From contig NZ_LJTC01000009.1 in NCBI RefSeq assembly GCF_001306915.1, forward strand, positions 20,619 to 84,618: a DNA stretch of 64,000 nucleotides. The letters are read 5' to 3'. The notes beneath the pieces are model-generated. The model had not been told where the DNA came from. It searched no databases and saw only the letters and a list, made by a program, of their open reading frames with translations. The stretch comes from Pseudoalteromonas lipolytica (lineage in GTDB: Bacteria > Pseudomonadota > Gammaproteobacteria > Enterobacterales > Alteromonadaceae). This document shows positions 46,150 to 55,833 of the stretch, in pieces (positions within the stretch are counted from its first letter, which is position 1; every line of letters starts with the position of its first letter). The position numbers were made by a program, and so were the translations under genes.

Positions 46150-48225
46150 ATGCTTTCTGACTCTTTAAAAAAAACAATTCGGCAAATTCATAAGCATGTT
46201 GCTGATAACCTCACCGATTACCGCCCTCGAAGCAGTCAAAACTATTTAGTTGCCGAGATAGCAAAAACATTGGCTGGCGAATATCACAAGAGCCAACGAA
46301 TTTGTGTTATTGAAGCAGGCACCGGGACCGGAAAATCGTTAGCGTATTGTTTAGGGGCATTGCCCTTAGCGATGGCCAAGAAAAAGAAATTAGTGATTTC
46401 GACGGCAACCGTTGCTCTACAAGAACAGTTAATTAGTAAGGAGCTGCCTTTTTTTAAAGAGCACTCTGGCCTCGACATCAAGTTTGATTTAGTGAAAGGT
46501 CGACAGCGTTATATCTGTGCACAAAAACTGAGTGCCGCCGTTAATGGCGACAGTCAAACGCAAATGGAGTTTATGCCGACCCTATCATCGCCCCTTTCAG
46601 ATATGGAAACCAAATGCTTAAAGCAACTTTATGATGCTTATTCAAAAAAGCAATGGCAAGGCGACCGCGATAGCTGGGCAGATACAATTCCTGATAAAGT
46701 GTGGAATTTAATTGCTTGTGATAAGCATTCATGCCAACGACAAATGCGCGCTCATCAGCTCTGCCCTTTTCATATGGCACGTCAGCGTCTGATGCAAATG
46801 GATGTGCTAGTGATCAACCATTCTCTATTACTGGCTGATCTTGATTTGGGTGGCGGTAAGATTCTACCTGAACCTGACGATACGATTTATGTTATCGATG
46901 AAGCACACCATTTAGCGCACATCACCCGCGACTTCTCTTCTGCCGCAGCAACCATTAAAGGCACCATAGACTGGCTCGACAAGCTGGTTAAATTTGCCGG
47001 CAAAATGGCCAATGTGCTCGTAGGTCAAAAAGCGATTGGGCAAAATTTTAAGCTCAGTGACAGTATCAATGATGCCGGTAAAAATTTAAAAGTAGTGCGT
47101 GATATTCTTGATAACGCAGACTTTAATTATAACAGTGATGACACCTATCGTTTTGAACATGGTGAAATCCCAGCATCTTTACATGCCAAAGCAAAAGATA
47201 TTAGCGATGCCACCCTTGATGCCCTAAGAGCACTCAACAAGATGCACGATACCCTAGTGCAAGACGTAAGTGATGGCGATGTAAAACCTTATGTGGCCGA
47301 TCCAATCTTGGCTGAAAGTGGTCAGTACATTAATCGTCTAGAGTTATTAAACAAGCTGTGGTTTAGTTACGCCACAAAAGGCGAAGGTATTCCCCATGCG
47401 CGCTGGATCAAACGCTTAGAATATAAGAACCATCACGACCATTTACTTAGTGATTGCCCTATTGAAGTTGGCTATTACCTTAAAGATAAATTATGGAATC
47501 AATGTGCGGGTGCCGTGCTTTGTTCAGCCACCTTAACTGCATTGGGTTCATTTGATCACTTTGCTTATGAATGCGGTCTTGCCAAAGAAGAAGGCGTAAA
47601 ATACATAAAAGTCCCTTCTCCATTTGATTACCCTAAACAAGCGACGCTGCATATTCCTGCAAGTCATATTGAGCCAACCGATAAAGCGTTTAGTGATCAC
47701 TTAGCTGAGCAATTGCCCAAATTCCTTGATGATAAAAAAGCAAATTTAGTGTTATTTGCCTCTTATTGGCAGATGGATCATGTTGTTAAAGCATTACGTA
47801 GCAAAGGAATTGAGGTCTTAGTGCAAGGAGAAATGTCTCGTGAAGCCCTGCTTAAAAAACATAAAGCCAATGTGGATTTAGGCCGTGCTAGCTATTTATT
47901 TGGCACTCAAAGTTTATCTGAGGGTCTTGATTTACCAGGTAAATACTTAGAAAACCTAGTAATTACAAAAATTCCATTTGCGGTGCCTACCTCACCAATA
48001 GAAGAAGCGCAGGCCGAGTTTGTGCAAAGTAAAGGTGGCAACCCGTTTCTTTCGATAACCGTACCTGATGCGGCAAAGAAATTAGTACAAAGCTGTGGTA
48101 GACTGCTGCGCAAAGAAAATGATCAGGGTCGCATTACTATCCTTGATCGCCGACTAGTGACCAAGCGATATGGCAAAGCCATGCTCGATACCTTGCCACC
48201 TTTTAAAAGACAAATTGATTATTAA
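46150..48225 (+). CDS. dinG: ATP-dependent DNA helicase DinG
   Basis: XPD-like superfamily 2 DNA helicase of 691 residues that unwinds 5'-3', including R-loops and G-quadruplexes in E. coli. Walker A GTGTGKS lies at 57-63. The iron-sulfur cluster Cys residues are spread through YICAQKL, CDKHSC and LCPFH (roughly 120-210). DEAH is in VIDEAHHLAH and the C-terminal helicase motif in LVQSCGRLLRKENDQGRITILDRR. It is the first gene of a compact run: its stop overlaps the next start by one base (TAATG). Confidence 0.95.
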   Translation: MLSDSLKKTIRQIHKHVADNLTDYRPRSSQNYLVAEIAKTLAGEYHKSQRICVIEAGTGTGKSLAYCLGALPLAMAKKKKLVISTATVALQEQLISKELPFFKEHSGLDIKFDLVKGRQRYICAQKLSAAVNGDSQTQMEFMPTLSSPLSDMETKCLKQLYDAYSKKQWQGDRDSWADTIPDKVWNLIACDKHSCQRQMRAHQLCPFHMARQRLMQMDVLVINHSLLLADLDLGGGKILPEPDDTIYVIDEAHHLAHITRDFSSAAATIKGTIDWLDKLVKFAGKMANVLVGQKAIGQNFKLSDSINDAGKNLKVVRDILDNADFNYNSDDTYRFEHGEIPASLHAKAKDISDATLDALRALNKMHDTLVQDVSDGDVKPYVADPILAESGQYINRLELLNKLWFSYATKGEGIPHARWIKRLEYKNHHDHLLSDCPIEVGYYLKDKLWNQCAGAVLCSATLTALGSFDHFAYECGLAKEEGVKYIKVPSPFDYPKQATLHIPASHIEPTDKAFSDHLAEQLPKFLDDKKANLVLFASYWQMDHVVKALRSKGIEVLVQGEMSREALLKKHKANVDLGRASYLFGTQSLSEGLDLPGKYLENLVITKIPFAVPTSPIEEAQAEFVQSKGGNPFLSITVPDAAKKLVQSCGRLLRKENDQGRITILDRRLVTKRYGKAMLDTLPPFKRQIDY

Positions 48226-49001
48226 TGTTTGAATTAGCTTTAGACCCAACAACCTGGGCACTATTATGTGCAGTTGCACTAGCAGCCGGCTTTATTGACG
48301 CAATTGCAGGCGGCGGTGGCATGTTAACGGTACCTGCACTATTAACCGCAGGTTTGCCGCCTCACCTCACATTAGGTACCAATAAACTTGCAGCAAGTTT
48401 TGGTTCATTGACAGCCAGCGTAACGTATTTTCGCAAAAAGTTGTTCAACCCACGGTTTTGGGCTGCGTCCATTTTAGCAACAGCCATTGGGGCGCTCGTA
48501 GGTACTTTAGTGGTAGATTACTTAAGTATTGAATTTTTAAATAAATTACTACCGGTGGTGATTATTTTAGTCGCTTGTTACAGCTTATTTGGCAGTTTAA
48601 GTACAACTGAGCATAACGAGTTACCAGAGCTTGATAGTAAAACTAAAGTTAAACAGTGGCTGCAAGGGCTTGGACTTGGTTTTTTTGATGGTTTAGCAGG
48701 CCCCGGCACTGGCACATTTTGGACCGCATCAAATAGCCTTTTATATAAAATGAGCTTATTGCTTAACTGTGGTCTTGCCCGCTCAATGAATTTTGTTTCA
48801 AACTTTATTTCATTGATCACTTTCGTTGCACTTGGCCATGTAAACTTTCTACTTGGTATCACAATGGGTTTTTTCTTGATGCTTGGAGCATGGTTAGGAG
48901 CACATTCTGCAATAAAGTTTGGTAGTAAAATGATCCGCCCAGTGTTTAACACTGTGGTTATAGTGTTAGCATTAAAGTTAATCTATGAGGCTTATTTATA
49001 A
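48225..49001 (+). CDS. TSUP (TauE/SafE) family membrane transporter
   Basis: Inner-membrane protein of 258 residues with about eight hydrophobic helices. The two family repeats start with GFIDAIAGGGGMLTVPALL and GLGLGFFDGLAGPGTGTFWT, each with the Gly-rich motif of TSUP carriers. The family moves sulfur-containing or small organic anions; E. coli YfcA is the nearest characterised-by-name relative, with unknown substrate. It is coupled to dinG by a TAATG overlap and followed directly by priC with no gap. Confidence 0.88.
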   Translation: MFELALDPTTWALLCAVALAAGFIDAIAGGGGMLTVPALLTAGLPPHLTLGTNKLAASFGSLTASVTYFRKKLFNPRFWAASILATAIGALVGTLVVDYLSIEFLNKLLPVVIILVACYSLFGSLSTTEHNELPELDSKTKVKQWLQGLGLGFFDGLAGPGTGTFWTASNSLLYKMSLLLNCGLARSMNFVSNFISLITFVALGHVNFLLGITMGFFLMLGAWLGAHSAIKFGSKMIRPVFNTVVIVLALKLIYEAYL

Positions 49002-49610
49002 ATGCAATCGACTGCTTTTGATAAACTACGTTCACAAATTGAAAGGCTCAAACAATTAGCCACACAATTTGATAAGGGTAATTTATTTGCTAAAAATCGC
49101 TATATGCAAGCCCAGCCAAGTTTGTTTGATAAAGCCGTGTTTAGTACGAAAAGTATGATGCTGGCTGACTATGTAACCGAAATCGAAGATGAGCTTAACA
49201 GCCTGCCGCCAGCTGAGCATCGCCATGCTTATCAATATGCGCTTGAGCGTATTGCCATTCAAGTCGAAGCGGTATTCAATGTAATCAAATCAACCCCAGT
49301 ATGGGCTAAAGAAAATAAATACAGCTTTAAGCCGAAAGCTAAGCCACAAGTTTATAAGCAAGCAGTAAAAAAAATCATGCAGTCATCCCATGAGCTGTAT
49401 GACGAACTAAAACAAACCCATGAGTTTGAACGCCGCTTAGTTTTGATGATCGAAGAGCGAAAGCTTAAGCTCGACGCTGCAAATGCACAGCAAGCAACCG
49501 AAATTAATAAAGAAATATTAGCTTTACATGCAAGACTTGGCCGTTGTCGAAAGGCTATTTCAGCCACTGAAGACAAAATTCAGCAAGTCGAAAAGCAACA
49601 GCTGAGATAA
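49002..49610 (+). CDS. priC: Primosomal replication protein PriC
   Basis: Helical protein of 202 residues of the PriC family, which reloads DnaB at stalled forks in a PriA-independent route. The C-terminal signature is clear: FERRLVLMIEERKLKLDAANAQQATEINKEILALHARLGRCRKAISATEDKI. The N-terminal domain shows the L-x6-A-x3-D pattern with FDKAVFSTKS. E. coli PriC is 175 residues; this one is longer because of linker segments. In E. coli priC pairs with ybaM; here a ybaM-like gene lies 1.2 kb downstream in the same run, which supports the call. Confidence 0.88.
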   Translation: MQSTAFDKLRSQIERLKQLATQFDKGNLFAKNRYMQAQPSLFDKAVFSTKSMMLADYVTEIEDELNSLPPAEHRHAYQYALERIAIQVEAVFNVIKSTPVWAKENKYSFKPKAKPQVYKQAVKKIMQSSHELYDELKQTHEFERRLVLMIEERKLKLDAANAQQATEINKEILALHARLGRCRKAISATEDKIQQVEKQQLR

Positions 49611-50500
49611 TGTTTTACTATCATCCAAGTTATTCAGCGTTAACTTTACCCGAGCGTCACCGCTTTCCCATTGATAAATACCGCATGTTAAAACAGCTTG
49701 TTAGCAACTTTATTGATGAGCAGCATTTTATTACCCCACAACAAGCCACTAGAGCGCAGCTTGTTCTGTGCCATAACCCCGAGTATGTCGACGCTTTTTT
49801 AACTGGTAGCCTTGATAGCAAAGCAATTAAAAAAATGGGCTTTCCTTGGTCCACTGAGTTGGTTGAGCGAACACTTTACTCTGTTGGCGCAAGTATTCAA
49901 GGCGCTGAGTTTGCTTTGCAACAGGGTGCTGCTTTTAATCTAAGTGGTGGTTATCATCATGCTTTTACGAGCTATGGTAGTGGTTTTTGTATTTTTAATG
50001 ACTTAGCGATAGCCGCAGCACACTTAATTGATTCAGAGCAAGCCGACACCGTATTAATTTTTGACTGTGACGTCCACCAAGGGGATGGCACAGCCGAAGT
50101 TACACAAGCACATCCCCAGATCATTAGCTGCTCAATTCATTGTCAGCAAAACTTCCCGCGTATTAAACAGCAATCAAACTACGATTTTGCGTTAGAGCAT
50201 GGCACTACAGATGATGAATACCTAGAAACAGTCAAACAAGCTTTAGCCTTAACAATTAGACTCCACCAGCCAGATATCATTTTGTATAACGCCGGCGCAG
50301 ACATCGCAACAGATGACGAATTAGGACACTTTCAAGTGAGTTTAGAAGGCGTGTATCAGCGTGACCATTTTGTATTAAACCAAGCCAAGGAAGCAAAAAT
50401 CCCAGTGTTTTCAGCCATGGGCGGTGGCTACCAACGAAATGTAAGCCGTTTGGTTGAAGTTCATAGCCAGCTTTATAGGGCAGCTGTCGATTTATTTTAA
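49610..50500 (+). CDS. Histone-deacetylase-like amidohydrolase
   Basis: Arginase/deacetylase-fold zinc hydrolase of 296 residues. Active-site features are the His pair in GGYHHAFTSYGSGFCIFND, zinc ligands Asp and His in FDCDVHQGDGTAE, and the Asp in YNAGADIATDDELG. The family includes HDAC-like, acetylpolyamine and acetoin-linked enzymes; the acetylated substrate is not evident. The start ATG overlaps the priC stop codon by one base, so it is translationally coupled to a DNA-replication protein. Confidence 0.9.
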   Translation: MFYYHPSYSALTLPERHRFPIDKYRMLKQLVSNFIDEQHFITPQQATRAQLVLCHNPEYVDAFLTGSLDSKAIKKMGFPWSTELVERTLYSVGASIQGAEFALQQGAAFNLSGGYHHAFTSYGSGFCIFNDLAIAAAHLIDSEQADTVLIFDCDVHQGDGTAEVTQAHPQIISCSIHCQQNFPRIKQQSNYDFALEHGTTDDEYLETVKQALALTIRLHQPDIILYNAGADIATDDELGHFQVSLEGVYQRDHFVLNQAKEAKIPVFSAMGGGYQRNVSRLVEVHSQLYRAAVDLF

Positions 50501-50546
50501 AGCTTGGTATACACTAAAAGTGACTTTTAAATAAGGCTAACTTTGT

Positions 50547-50825
50547 ATGAAATTGCATGACGACATTCATAATTACTATGAAAAATTGGTTGTCGAAGAC
50601 ATCTCAAAACGAAACTTAGAAGCGACCTATAGTGATGATGTTATGGCAGATTTATGCTGCACAGTATTAAATCAACTGCCTGCCCGTTACATCCGTTACG
50701 ATGTCGACATGGAATTTTATTTACCGCAAAAAGAACGTATTAGAATGGAGCAACAAGTGCAAACAGCTATTGATGTAGCGATCAGCCAAGTCGCTAAGAA
50801 AAAGGAATTGCAAAATGAGCAGTGA
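50547..50825 (+). CDS. ComFB-family protein
   Basis: Small cytosolic protein of 92 residues matching the late competence development protein ComFB family, whose Bacillus member lies in the comF operon and whose cyanobacterial members bind cyclic dinucleotides. Typical features are the N-terminal DIHNYYEKLVVEDI and the two-Cys motif VMADLCCTVLNQLPARYIRYDVDM. Its last 11 bases overlap the start of the ybaM-like gene. It lies 46 bases after the deacetylase gene, probably in the same operon. Confidence 0.82.
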   Translation: MKLHDDIHNYYEKLVVEDISKRNLEATYSDDVMADLCCTVLNQLPARYIRYDVDMEFYLPQKERIRMEQQVQTAIDVAISQVAKKKELQNEQ

Positions 50826-50973
50826 GTTAGAAGGTGCGCCTAACTATATTAAAATTGCTGTTGACCTTATTATGCTATTAGAGCAAAACGATGTCCCCGC
50901 CGAAGATGTATTAGCAGCTTTAGAAATCGTTAAGTCTGATTTCGAAAAGAAACTTCCAAAATCAACCGATTAA
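50815..50973 (+). CDS. ybaM: YbaM-like small protein (DUF2496)
   Basis: A 52-residue ORF not large enough for a routine length cut-off. The translation begins MSSELEGAPNYIKIAVDLIM and continues LLEQNDVPAEDVLAALEIVK, ending in a Lys-rich tail, KKLPKSTD. It matches the YbaM/DUF2496 pattern (LE-AP--VKLAVDLI-LLE-N-IP---VL-ALDIVK). The function is unknown. In E. coli ybaM lies next to priC; here it lies in the same run. The start overlaps the comFB-like stop by 11 bases, in another frame. Confidence 0.85.
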   Translation: MSSELEGAPNYIKIAVDLIMLLEQNDVPAEDVLAALEIVKSDFEKKLPKSTD

Positions 50974-51045
50974 TAGTCCGAAAATGGCGAGTATTAGAGC
51001 AGAAATTTGTTATGCTCAGGTTTTATAATTCAAGAATGTAAAACC

Positions 51046-51933
51046 ATGTCATTGCCAAGTTTATTACGCTTATTCATCCTTGCTGCTATTTGGGGCGCTT
51101 CCTTCTTATTTATGCGCATGGCAGCGAATAGCTTAGGCCCTGCAGTATTAATTGAGTTAAGAGTTGGCTTTGCTGCAATTACACTGTTTATTTTTGCGAT
51201 GTACTTACGAAAGCAACTCGCTTTCACGACCCACAAAAAGCATTTTTTCATTATTGGCGCACTTAATTCCGCCCTTCCCTTTTTATTGTTTGCCTATGCA
51301 GCGCAGACAATTAATGCCTCAACCTTATCCATATTAAATTCAACGACCCCTATTTGGGGTGCCATCGTTGGTATTGTATGGAGTAAAACGAAACCCACCA
51401 AAAGTATGTTACTTGGCTTGCTATTAGGTTTAACGGGCGTAGCCATTTTAGTAGGGCAAAATAGCCTGATTATCGACACGCAAGCAATCACAGCAATTGT
51501 AGCTGCATTGTGTGCCTCGCTCAGCTATGCCATTGCATCTCATTACACAAAACATGCACCTAAGTTATCTGCTTTTGATAATGCCCATGGCAGTATGTGG
51601 GCGGCAAGTATTATGGTTCTACCACTTATTTTTGTTATTCCTGCCAGAGAAATTCCAAGTAATGAGGTGATGCTTGGTGTGGTGGCACTCGGTGTGCTAT
51701 GTACTGCGGTGGCATATATCCTGTTTTTCCGTTTGATTGATGACATTGGCCCAACCTCTGCGTTGACTGTTACCTTTTTAATTCCATTATTTGGCATTGT
51801 TTGGGGCAATTTAATTTTAGATGAGCAAATTGGACCTAATACCTTGGTTGGCGCATTGTGTGTTATCGCGGGTACCATGCTGGTCACCGGCTTTATTCGT
51901 ATCAAGCCATTTTTAAAACGAAACACCTTGTAA
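51046..51933 (+). CDS. EamA-family (drug/metabolite) transporter
   Basis: Inner-membrane protein of 295 residues with ten hydrophobic helices in two EamA repeats. The first begins LFILAAIWGASFLFMRMA and the second AIVAALCASLSYAIASHYTKH. The start is set at 51046; the open frame extends 13 codons upstream to 51007, but those residues are polar and Cys-containing and would precede the first helix. The family exports amino acids or metabolites; the substrate is unknown. Confidence 0.88.
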   Translation: MSLPSLLRLFILAAIWGASFLFMRMAANSLGPAVLIELRVGFAAITLFIFAMYLRKQLAFTTHKKHFFIIGALNSALPFLLFAYAAQTINASTLSILNSTTPIWGAIVGIVWSKTKPTKSMLLGLLLGLTGVAILVGQNSLIIDTQAITAIVAALCASLSYAIASHYTKHAPKLSAFDNAHGSMWAASIMVLPLIFVIPAREIPSNEVMLGVVALGVLCTAVAYILFFRLIDDIGPTSALTVTFLIPLFGIVWGNLILDEQIGPNTLVGALCVIAGTMLVTGFIRIKPFLKRNTL

Positions 51934-51964
51934 CAGAATCACCTTTGCAATTAAAAAATCAGGC

Positions 51965-51970
51965 TATAAT
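51965..51970 (+). promoter_or_regulatory. Candidate -10 element before the PspB-like gene
   Basis: A perfect TATAAT lies 40 bases before the ATG at 52005. The -35 is weak (TTTGCA at 51944-51949, 15-base gap), so the promoter assignment is tentative. AAGGAGAG follows as a good ribosome-binding site. Confidence 0.4.
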
Positions 51971-52004
51971 CTATACATAATTTTTAAATAATAAGGAGAG
52001 TGCT

Positions 52005-52247
52005 ATGTCAGGGACAACCATGGTGGTATTGATTGTCTTGATTTCTGTGGGTTCAGGTGTGATTTATGATATGTATAAAAAACATTTAGAGTTTAAATCT
52101 CGAACATTAAAAGACAGCAAAGAAGCGAACGAACATGTCGCTGCAGTAACAAAAGAGCTTGTAGAGCTAAAAGAGCGTGTGCAAACGCTCGAAGCCATTG
52201 TTACTGATTCAAGCTACAGCGTAAAACAAGAAATTAATAAACTCTAA
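52005..52247 (+). CDS. Small membrane protein, PspB-like
   Basis: Protein of 80 residues with one N-terminal transmembrane helix (MVVLIVLISVGSGVIYDMY) and a charged helical tail likely to form a coiled coil, ELVELKERVQTLEAIVTD. The tail resembles PspB (RMRERIQALESILDA), where it supports the phage-shock envelope-stress response with PspC and PspA, neither of which is in this window. So it is a stand-alone PspB-like protein whose role is uncertain. Its stop codon abuts that of the convergent trmK-like gene. Confidence 0.65.
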   Translation: MSGTTMVVLIVLISVGSGVIYDMYKKHLEFKSRTLKDSKEANEHVAAVTKELVELKERVQTLEAIVTDSSYSVKQEINKL

Positions 52248-52904
52248 TTAAGTTAATAATGCACTGTATTTTTCAAGCACTGGCTGATAATAATCAGCGT
52301 CTTGATTTAACATACGTTGGTAATGAGCACATAATTGCTTTAGATAAGCTTGGTGCTCTTTACTTGTTAGCTGCCACATTTGCTGGCCAACTCGAGTGAT
52401 CGACTGCGAAGCAGACGCACTCATGGCAATAACTTCATAAAATCGTTTGTTTTCACACACCAACTGCTCAGATACGAGCCCCAATGGCAGTGTCTGCAAA
52501 TAGCTGCGAACTTGATAACTGTGATGTACAGGGCACACAATAAAGTCAATATGCGTATTTGGTTGTTGACTAACAATCCGCGCTAAAAATCGCACTAATA
52601 ACTCACCTCCCACCCCCGCAATAATAACAAGGTGACGCTTTTTAGGAACTGGTGAAATCATTGCCACATCTTGACAATGTACCTGCCAACGGCCGCGTTG
52701 CTCACTTGTGGCAAAACGTTCGAGTTTCTCACTTAGTACCTGCATCAGCTCAGGCACAATATCAACGAAATGTATAAGCTGGGCTTTATTTTGCTGTAAT
52801 AGCTCAATCCCTAACAAACCGTGATCGCAGCAACAATCCCAGATTTCGTCATACCCAGAATCAACCACATCAACAATGGCTGAAAGTCGTTTACTCAGTG
52901 CCAT
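52248..52904 (-). CDS. trmK: TrmK-family tRNA (adenine22-N1)-methyltransferase
   Basis: SAM-dependent methyltransferase of 218 residues of the TrmK (YqfN) family, which makes m1A22 in tRNA. Motifs include LSAIVDVVDSG, DCCCDHGLLGIELL (motif I, with a CDHG in place of the more common TDHA), HFVDIVPELMQ and the catalytic-region IIAGVGGELLVRFL. It is the last gene of the MATE-uvrB-methyltransferase run, overlapping the gene before it by one base. The three Cys in a row (DCCCD) in the SAM-binding motif are unusual. Confidence 0.8.
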   Translation of the reverse strand: MALSKRLSAIVDVVDSGYDEIWDCCCDHGLLGIELLQQNKAQLIHFVDIVPELMQVLSEKLERFATSEQRGRWQVHCQDVAMISPVPKKRHLVIIAGVGGELLVRFLARIVSQQPNTHIDFIVCPVHHSYQVRSYLQTLPLGLVSEQLVCENKRFYEVIAMSASASQSITRVGQQMWQLTSKEHQAYLKQLCAHYQRMLNQDADYYQPVLEKYSALLT

Positions 52905-53836
52905 TAGTTTGCTGTTTTATAGACTAACGCTTTTAAGCTGCGATCACTGTCAACCTCAATAAAGCCATCAGTAGGAGCTAGTCGCTCAACAAAACTAATT
53001 GTCCCTTGGGTATGATCGCTAATGAGATCTTTAAACGCCTGCTCTGAAAGCTCAGGGCTATTTGCGCACAGTAACAACTGGGTGTTTTCATTTAGCAGCT
53101 CAGGTAAACGACGTAGGATTTTTTGATAATCCTTAGTCAATATAAAGCTGCCTTTTTGAAAACTCGGTGGGTCTACGATGATCAATTCATACGGTGCTGA
53201 TTTTTTAAGCTTACCAAATGATTTTAAAATATCATGCGGGAAATAACTCACACCTTGATCAAAACCATTTAGCTGATGGTTTTGTTTACCTGTTCGCAGC
53301 ACCCCTTTATTCATGTCCATATTAATAACTTGGTCTGCCCCACCCTGCATTGCTGCAACAGAGAAGCCACACGTGTATGAAAATAAGTTGAGCACTTTTG
53401 CATTTTTACTATTAGCTTGAACAAACTCTCGGCCACGGCGCATATCAGGGAAAATCCCAGTATTTTGGCGACTCAATAAATCGACTTTAAACTTAATACC
53501 ATTTTCACTGACATGGTGCTCTTGGGGTAATTCACCATACATAAGCGCGTTGCGGGTGTTAATGCCGCTACGTTGTTGGTAAACCAATGCACTGACAAGC
53601 GCTGGCGCATTCTGTTGTGCCCATTGCCACAGGGTATCAGTTAATTGCGCAAGTACTTGTTCATCTATCTCTTGATATGAAACTAAAAAGAGTGCTGGCG
53701 GATAAAAGTCTAAGTTTATGTGGCTCAGCTCAGCTACTGAGTGACCACGGCCATGGAATACACGACATAATTCATTAGCAGCAAGTGGCGCCTCTGCTAA
53801 AGCATTTAAAATGGCAGAAAAATCGTTTGTCATCAT
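52904..53836 (-). CDS. Class I SAM-dependent methyltransferase, RlmI-related domain
   Basis: Protein of 310 residues. A short N-terminal alpha/beta region is followed by a SAM-binding domain related to that of RlmI: TGIFPDMRRGREFV, motif I VLNLFSYTCGFSVAAMQGG, the acidic MDMNKGVL, and IIVDPPSFQKGSF as the catalytic-region motif. It lacks a PUA domain, unlike RlmI encoded at 13613. The SAM-dependent methyltransferase Pfam PF10672 is the likely family; the target (rRNA or tRNA base) is unknown. It is tightly packed between uvrB (2-base gap) and trmK (1-base overlap). Confidence 0.82.
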   Translation of the reverse strand: MMTNDFSAILNALAEAPLAANELCRVFHGRGHSVAELSHINLDFYPPALFLVSYQEIDEQVLAQLTDTLWQWAQQNAPALVSALVYQQRSGINTRNALMYGELPQEHHVSENGIKFKVDLLSRQNTGIFPDMRRGREFVQANSKNAKVLNLFSYTCGFSVAAMQGGADQVINMDMNKGVLRTGKQNHQLNGFDQGVSYFPHDILKSFGKLKKSAPYELIIVDPPSFQKGSFILTKDYQKILRRLPELLNENTQLLLCANSPELSEQAFKDLISDHTQGTISFVERLAPTDGFIEVDSDRSLKALVYKTAN

Positions 53837-53838
53837 CT

Positions 53839-55833
53839 TTAGTTAATTAACTGTTGTTGTAATTCGTGAATTTCATCACGCACAGACGCCGCTTTTTCAA
53901 ACTCAAGATCGCTAGCATAAGCATGCATTTTCGCTTCAAGAGCTTTGATTTGGCTGGCAATATCTTTCGCGCTGAGCACTTGTTTAGACTCTTTACGCAC
54001 TAACTTAAGGTTGTCTTTCGGGCTTGCTTCTTCGCCCACATCCATAATGTCGGTAATACTTTTAACCAGTGCTTGTGGCTCAATACCATGTTCAAGGTTA
54101 TAAGCTTGTTGTTTTTCACGGCGGCGGTCTGTTTCATCAATGGCTTGTCGCATTGAATTAGTGATGCGGTCGCCATACAGAATTGCTTTACCATTTAAGT
54201 GACGTGCAGCACGCCCTATGGTTTGAATAAGTGAACGAGTCGAACGTAAGAAACCTTCTTTATCGGCATCAAGTATCGCCACCAGTGAAACTTCTGGCAT
54301 GTCGAGACCTTCTCGCAATAAGTTAATGCCCACTAACACATCAAATACGCCAGCACGTAAATCACGGATAATTTCAACCCGTTCAACAGTGTCGATGTCT
54401 GAGTGCAAATAGCGCACTTTTACGTCATGGTCGTTGAGATAGTCAGTTAAATCTTCTGCCATACGCTTAGTTAACGTGGTCACAAGTACCCGTTCGTTCA
54501 CTTCAACTCGTTTATATATTTCTGATAGCAAATCATCAACCTGGGTGCCCACAGGGCGTACTTCAATTTCTGGATCAATAAGCCCGGTTGGACGAATGAC
54601 CTGCTCTGCAACCTCCCCTGATGAGCGCTCAAGCTCAAAGTCACCAGGTGTTGCCGACACATAAATAGTTTGAGGCGCAATGGCTTCAAATTCTTCAAAG
54701 CGTAATGGGCGGTTATCTAACGCTGATGGCAAGCGAAAGCCATACTCAACAAGATTTTCTTTACGGCTTCTATCGCCTTTATACATAGCACCAATTTGCG
54801 ACACAGTAACGTGTGATTCATCAATAATCATCAATGCATCATCAGGTAAGTAATCTAATAATGTCGGCGGTGGATCGCCCGGTGTTCTGCCAGATAAGTA
54901 TCGCGAATAGTTTTCGATGCCAGAGCAATAACCAAGCTCGGTCATCATTTCAATATCGTACTGGGTGCGCTGAGCAATACGTTGCTCTTCCACAAGTTTG
55001 TTGGCACTGAGTAACTGAGCTCGGCGGTCTTTAAGCTCATCTTTAATTTTATCAATGGCATCAAGAATTTTTTCACGGGGTGTTACATAGTGGGTTTTTG
55101 GATAAATAGTCGCACGTACAATATGCTTTTCAACTGCTCCTGTAAGCGGGTCAAAAATACTTAAGCGCTCAATTTCATCGTCAAACATCTCCACACGCAC
55201 AGCGTAAGTATCCGATTCAGCAGGAAATATATCGACCACTTCGCCACGTACGCGATAAGTACCGCGGCTAAATTCAATATCATTGCGTGTATATTGCAAT
55301 TCAGCAAGCCGACGCAGCATATCGCGCTGATCGACGGTTTCACCTACTTTTAGTAAAAGCATCATCTTCATGTATGAGTCAGGGTCGCCCAAACCATAAA
55401 TAGCAGACACCGAAGCCACAATAATGGTATCACGTCGTTCAAGCAGCGCTTTGGTGGCACTTAAACGCATTTGTTCAATGTGCTCATTAATAGACGCGTC
55501 TTTTTCAATAAAGGTATCGCTGGCAACAACGTAGGCTTCTGGCTGGTAATAATCATAATAAGATACAAAATACTCAACCGCATTATGAGGGAAAAACTCT
55601 TTCATTTCACCGTAAAGCTGTGCAGCGAGTGTTTTGTTGTGTGCCATAATAATGGTTGGCCGATTCAAATCATTAATGATATTGGCCATGGTGAAGGTTT
55701 TACCCGTTCCTGTAGCCCCTAATAATGTTTGATGTGCAAGCCCAGCCTCTAGGCCATCTTTTAACTGTGCAATGGCCGTTGGTTGGTCACCACTTGGCTG
55801 AAACTTAGAAACTAGTTGGAAATGGTCGCTCAT
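53839..55833 (-). CDS. uvrB: UvrABC system protein B
   Basis: Excision-repair helicase-like protein of 664 residues, E. coli length 673. The ATG at 55833 is preferred: AAGGAG lies 8 bases before it and it forms an ATGA overlap with the MATE stop. A GTG three codons upstream (55842) is less likely. Walker [10 protein letters not shown], the beta-hairpin region [11 protein letters not shown], helicase motifs DESHVT and [17 protein letters not shown], and a C-terminal UVR domain ([28 protein letters not shown]) are present. It binds damage with UvrA and recruits UvrC. Confidence 0.97.
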   Translation of the reverse strand: MSDHFQLVSKFQPSGDQPTAIAQLKDGLEAGLAHQTLLGATGTGKTFTMANIINDLNRPTIIMAHNKTLAAQLYGEMKEFFPHNAVEYFVSYYDYYQPEAYVVASDTFIEKDASINEHIEQMRLSATKALLERRDTIIVASVSAIYGLGDPDSYMKMMLLLKVGETVDQRDMLRRLAELQYTRNDIEFSRGTYRVRGEVVDIFPAESDTYAVRVEMFDDEIERLSIFDPLTGAVEKHIVRATIYPKTHYVTPREKILDAIDKIKDELKDRRAQLLSANKLVEEQRIAQRTQYDIEMMTELGYCSGIENYSRYLSGRTPGDPPPTLLDYLPDDALMIIDESHVTVSQIGAMYKGDRSRKENLVEYGFRLPSALDNRPLRFEEFEAIAPQTIYVSATPGDFELERSSGEVAEQVIRPTGLIDPEIEVRPVGTQVDDLLSEIYKRVEVNERVLVTTLTKRMAEDLTDYLNDHDVKVRYLHSDIDTVERVEIIRDLRAGVFDVLVGINLLREGLDMPEVSLVAILDADKEGFLRSTRSLIQTIGRAARHLNGKAILYGDRITNSMRQAIDETDRRREKQQAYNLEHGIEPQALVKSITDIMDVGEEASPKDNLKLVRKESKQVLSAKDIASQIKALEAKMHAYASDLEFEKAASVRDEIHELQQQLIN

